Shown here piece after piece: positions 63,101-64,000 of a DNA stretch of 64,000 nucleotides (positions are counted from its first letter, which is position 1; the number at the start of each line of letters is the position of its first letter). This stretch comes from CAZHFW01 sp964531675 (GTDB taxonomy: Bacteria > Planctomycetota > Phycisphaerae > Phycisphaerales > UBA1924), in NCBI GenBank assembly GCA_964531675.1, contig CAZHFW010000007.1, forward strand, positions 1 to 64,000. The letters run 5' to 3'. The notes beneath the pieces were generated by a model, which made no database searches, was not told the origin of the DNA, and was given only the letters and a program-made list of their open reading frames with translations. The translations under genes and the position numbers were made by a program.

Positions 63101-64000
63101 GCTGCAGACCACGCCGATCGTCGCCGGCGTGCTCGAACTCACCGGCGCGGGCAGCGCGACGCTCATCAATCCCGCCAATGACGTCGCGACCTTCGCGGCC
63201 AATCTGTCGGGCGGTTCCAGCACGCTGGCGTACGCCGACACGAACAACTTCTCGATCGGCGTGGGGCCCACGGTGTCGGGCATCACGCTCCCGACCGGAT
63301 CGGGCAACATCCTGCTCATCGGCTCGGCGGGCACCACCACGCAGACGGCGCCCATCGTCAGCGGCCCGTTCGTCATGGTGGGCGGCGGCTCGCTCGTCCT
63401 CGACACGCAGAACAACTCGGTCAGCTCGCTCGCAATCGGCATGACAGGCGCCAACAGCTCCGTGTCGTTCCGTCAGGACTCGGGCATCTCGATCGACTCG
63501 GCGCTGGGCATCTTCGGCGCTTCGACCTTCACCGGTGCGAACAACACGCTCACGTTCCGCTCCGACGGCGTGATCACCCAGTCACAGCCCGTGGTTACGA
63601 CGGGGCTGAGGCTTCTCGGTGCTGGTCTTGCGAACCTGACGAGCGGCGGCAATCGCATCACGACCCTGGCGGCGTCCATGACCGGCGCGACCTCCGCGCT
63701 GGCCTACTCGCAGGTCAATCCGATCGTCATTGGAGCCGTGGGCGGCACGTCGGGCGTCAACATCGGGACGGGCGCCGGAAACCTGTTCCTCTTGACGTCG
63801 AGCGGCGCGATCACGCAGACCCAGCCCGTCGTCGCGGGGGCGATCACGCTCAGCGGCTCGGGCTCGGCGACGCTCACGAATGCCGGGAACACCTTCTCGG
63901 GTCTGACGTTCGCTTCGCTGGGCGGGCCCTCGACGATCTTCACGAATCCCGCGTCCGGCCAGCTGCTCGTGAACACGAGCTCGGTGGGCGGCACCGCGTC
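60150..64000 (+). CDS. TpsA-like filamentous haemagglutinin/adhesin exoprotein (partial at right edge)
   Basis: GTG 60150 follows GGAGGAG at 7 bases. The frame has no stop to the window end, at least 1283 residues. A basic region (RKKPHGSER) and a hydrophobic stretch (LVAAAGLLAAIGRPALA) form an extended signal peptide. The TPS secretion domain follows: VSHGSASFARSGSLTTITASDNAIINYKSFDI, RVLNRIESPVPTRIDGSL and LLNPSGVLFGNGAKIDV. The stem reads as beta-helix sequence, with LLLDPTNVQIIDG. From residue 589 there are nine 79-residue repeats. It is 148 bp downstream of the TpsB-like gene. It should be secreted to and anchored at the cell surface; the C-terminus and any effector domain are outside the window. 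Confidence 0.88.
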   Translation, partial: MKPASSKLFRKKPHGSERASDRAPVRVRRASELVAAAGLLAAIGRPALAGPEGAQVSHGSASFARSGSLTTITASDNAIINYKSFDIRSGEAVRFVQPSSRSRVLNRIESPVPTRIDGSLSSNGIVYLLNPSGVLFGNGAKIDVAGITAAAARMSDSDFIKGFDRFTDVSGAVINQGSIKSGSTVNLIGNYVANSGTIEAKDAVVMAVGDEVLVAENPLSGTYVRVSAKPPAEEAGPRTDKPAGKPRPSLAAGDLFSLAISQTGTVKSAHVRAESARAGRVQIAGKIDASSATGKGGKVEVLGSTVKLEGANIDVSGRDGGGSVRVGGDLQGKGELRHAGVTTADAATSIKADATARGDGGSVVLWSDQLTSSRATISAQGGSQGGDGGFAEISSKSTLDFSVGPADLRAARGRQGTLLLDPTNVQIIDGVAGSGDQDNVLFVNSGFLSAGAADTAFNTVSWGQIASLSGPTSNIIIQATNQITFGNITGATPGVTSADGTAAVGRLTGQTLRFEAQGGSISFADSSDRVLVTGGGTLELIAGTSISAARLESTTGTIKLTSGTTMSLRSMVADSIVLSAGNSTPGSAVSQAAPFSTTNLTLLGSADYQFGAQANNLVTLAGSFTGTGAQVSIQDLSGFSVGTVGAVSGLSIGTAATNRFLLQTDGAVTQTDPIVAGQFRVLGNGSVSFTSAGNDFGTIAGLLTGASSSIFIRDDNGLVVGNAGGIPGVGIGTLAANILSIQSDGPITQTHALVCGSLRFTGAGSATFGTLNNETVTLAAKLTGPSSSLTFRDDNGFAVGTISGTAGVDVGTGASNTLSIQSNSGVTQSQPIIAGNLRLLGSGAFSLLGQSNNTDVLAASLTGTSTVLEFRDDTGFSIGSVLGTNGVSVASDPSNRISFQSGSLVSQTQPLSASSLRMLGTGSYDFSNAGNALSVIAGSLSSPTSFITVRSTGGITVGTVSTTSGVNIGSTAANQLRLISDVSMLQTTPIVAGVLELTGAGSATLINPANDVATFAANLSGGSSTLAYADTNNFSIGVGPTVSGITLPTGSGNILLIGSAGTTTQTAPIVSGPFVMVGGGSLVLDTQNNSVSSLAIGMTGANSSVSFRQDSGISIDSALGIFGASTFTGANNTLTFRSDGVITQSQPVVTTGLRLLGAGLANLTSGGNRITTLAASMTGATSALAYSQVNPIVIGAVGGTSGVNIGTGAGNLFLLTSSGAITQTQPVVAGAITLSGSGSATLTNAGNTFSGLTFASLGGPSTIFTNPASGQLLVNTSSVGGTA
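61914..64000 (+). repeat. 237-bp (79-residue) tandem repeats in the TpsA-like gene
   Basis: Repeats begin at 61914, 62151, 62388, 62625, 62862, 63099, 63336, 63573 and 63810, each exactly 237 bases apart; the last is cut by the window end. Each starts with a V/I-T/S-Q-T/S-x-P-I/V-V/x-A/x-G-type motif (VTQTDPIVAG, ITQTQPVVAG), followed by LxLxGxGSxxx, an N near residue 27, a G-T/L-ASLTG segment and GVxIGT. DNA identity between units is low although length is invariant, which indicates old duplications under structural constraint. Confidence 0.92.

Noticed and set aside
1..64000. tRNA, rRNA, CRISPR arrays, insertion sequences, prophage or plasmid origin.
   Set aside because: I read both strands for the conserved arms, spaced repeats and transposase motifs and recognised none. 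Small RNAs cannot be excluded by reading alone.

Overview
This window is high-GC bacterial DNA, very densely coded, with genes on both strands and no gap over 300 bases. Several traits point to Planctomycetota, most likely class Phycisphaerae (an inference, since no rRNA is present). They are a secreted esterase ending in a dockerin-like tail of the kind common in Phycisphaerales, an S8 protease with a PEP-CTERM-like C-terminus (PAPAG, hydrophobic stretch, RRRR), many lipoproteins, and Gram-negative envelope functions (heptosyltransferase, outer-membrane efflux channel, TpsB barrel). I recognised no tRNA, rRNA, CRISPR array, insertion sequence or phage gene.

Region 1 (1-20.3 kb) is mixed cell-envelope and metabolic content: the tail of a probable DUF3300 protein, DUF2950 and SYLF proteins, GlgX, an aldehyde dehydrogenase, the YifB/ComM ATPase, a secreted esterase, an M1 metallopeptidase and two S8 proteases. 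It also has an archaeal-type adenylate-kinase-like protein with an extra C-terminal domain, an intradiol-dioxygenase-fold protein, and a MarR regulator beside a WrbA-like flavoprotein with a readable promoter and operator.

Region 2 (20.3-36 kb) holds YceI, an unknown membrane protein, an MBL hydrolase and an FHA-GAF-SpoIIE phosphatase. Next comes a minus-strand tripartite ABC efflux locus: TetR, permease, TetR, permease, permease, ATPase, HlyD-like adaptor, NodT-like outer-membrane factor. Each TetR stop codon overlaps the start codon of a permease by 4 bp. Heptose/LPS genes (WaaF-like, GmhB-like) follow.

Region 3 (36-46.8 kb) has a response regulator followed by an HD-GYP protein. It is followed by a nonulosonic acid set (NeuA-, NeuB- and NeuC-like) running with a 1209-residue Maf/DUF115 glycosyltransferase fusion, then a SPOR-like secreted protein and a FlgM-like anti-sigma factor. 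Together these suggest flagellin glycosylation with a sialic-acid-like sugar.

Region 4 (46.9-64 kb) is the most unusual part. One plus-strand run encodes a degenerate Ser/Thr kinase fused to a formylglycine-generating-enzyme (SUMF1) domain, an unknown helical protein, TssL/DotU, TssM/IcmF and TagF. A TpsB/FhaC-type outer-membrane transporter follows, its start overlapping the tagF stop, and then a huge filamentous-haemagglutinin-like TpsA that runs off the window. The TpsA has nine 79-residue repeats in exact 237-bp register. No Type VI sheath, tube, baseplate or ClpV gene is visible. The inference is that a T6SS-type membrane complex with its kinase/TagF regulators has been coupled to two-partner secretion of a giant surface protein.
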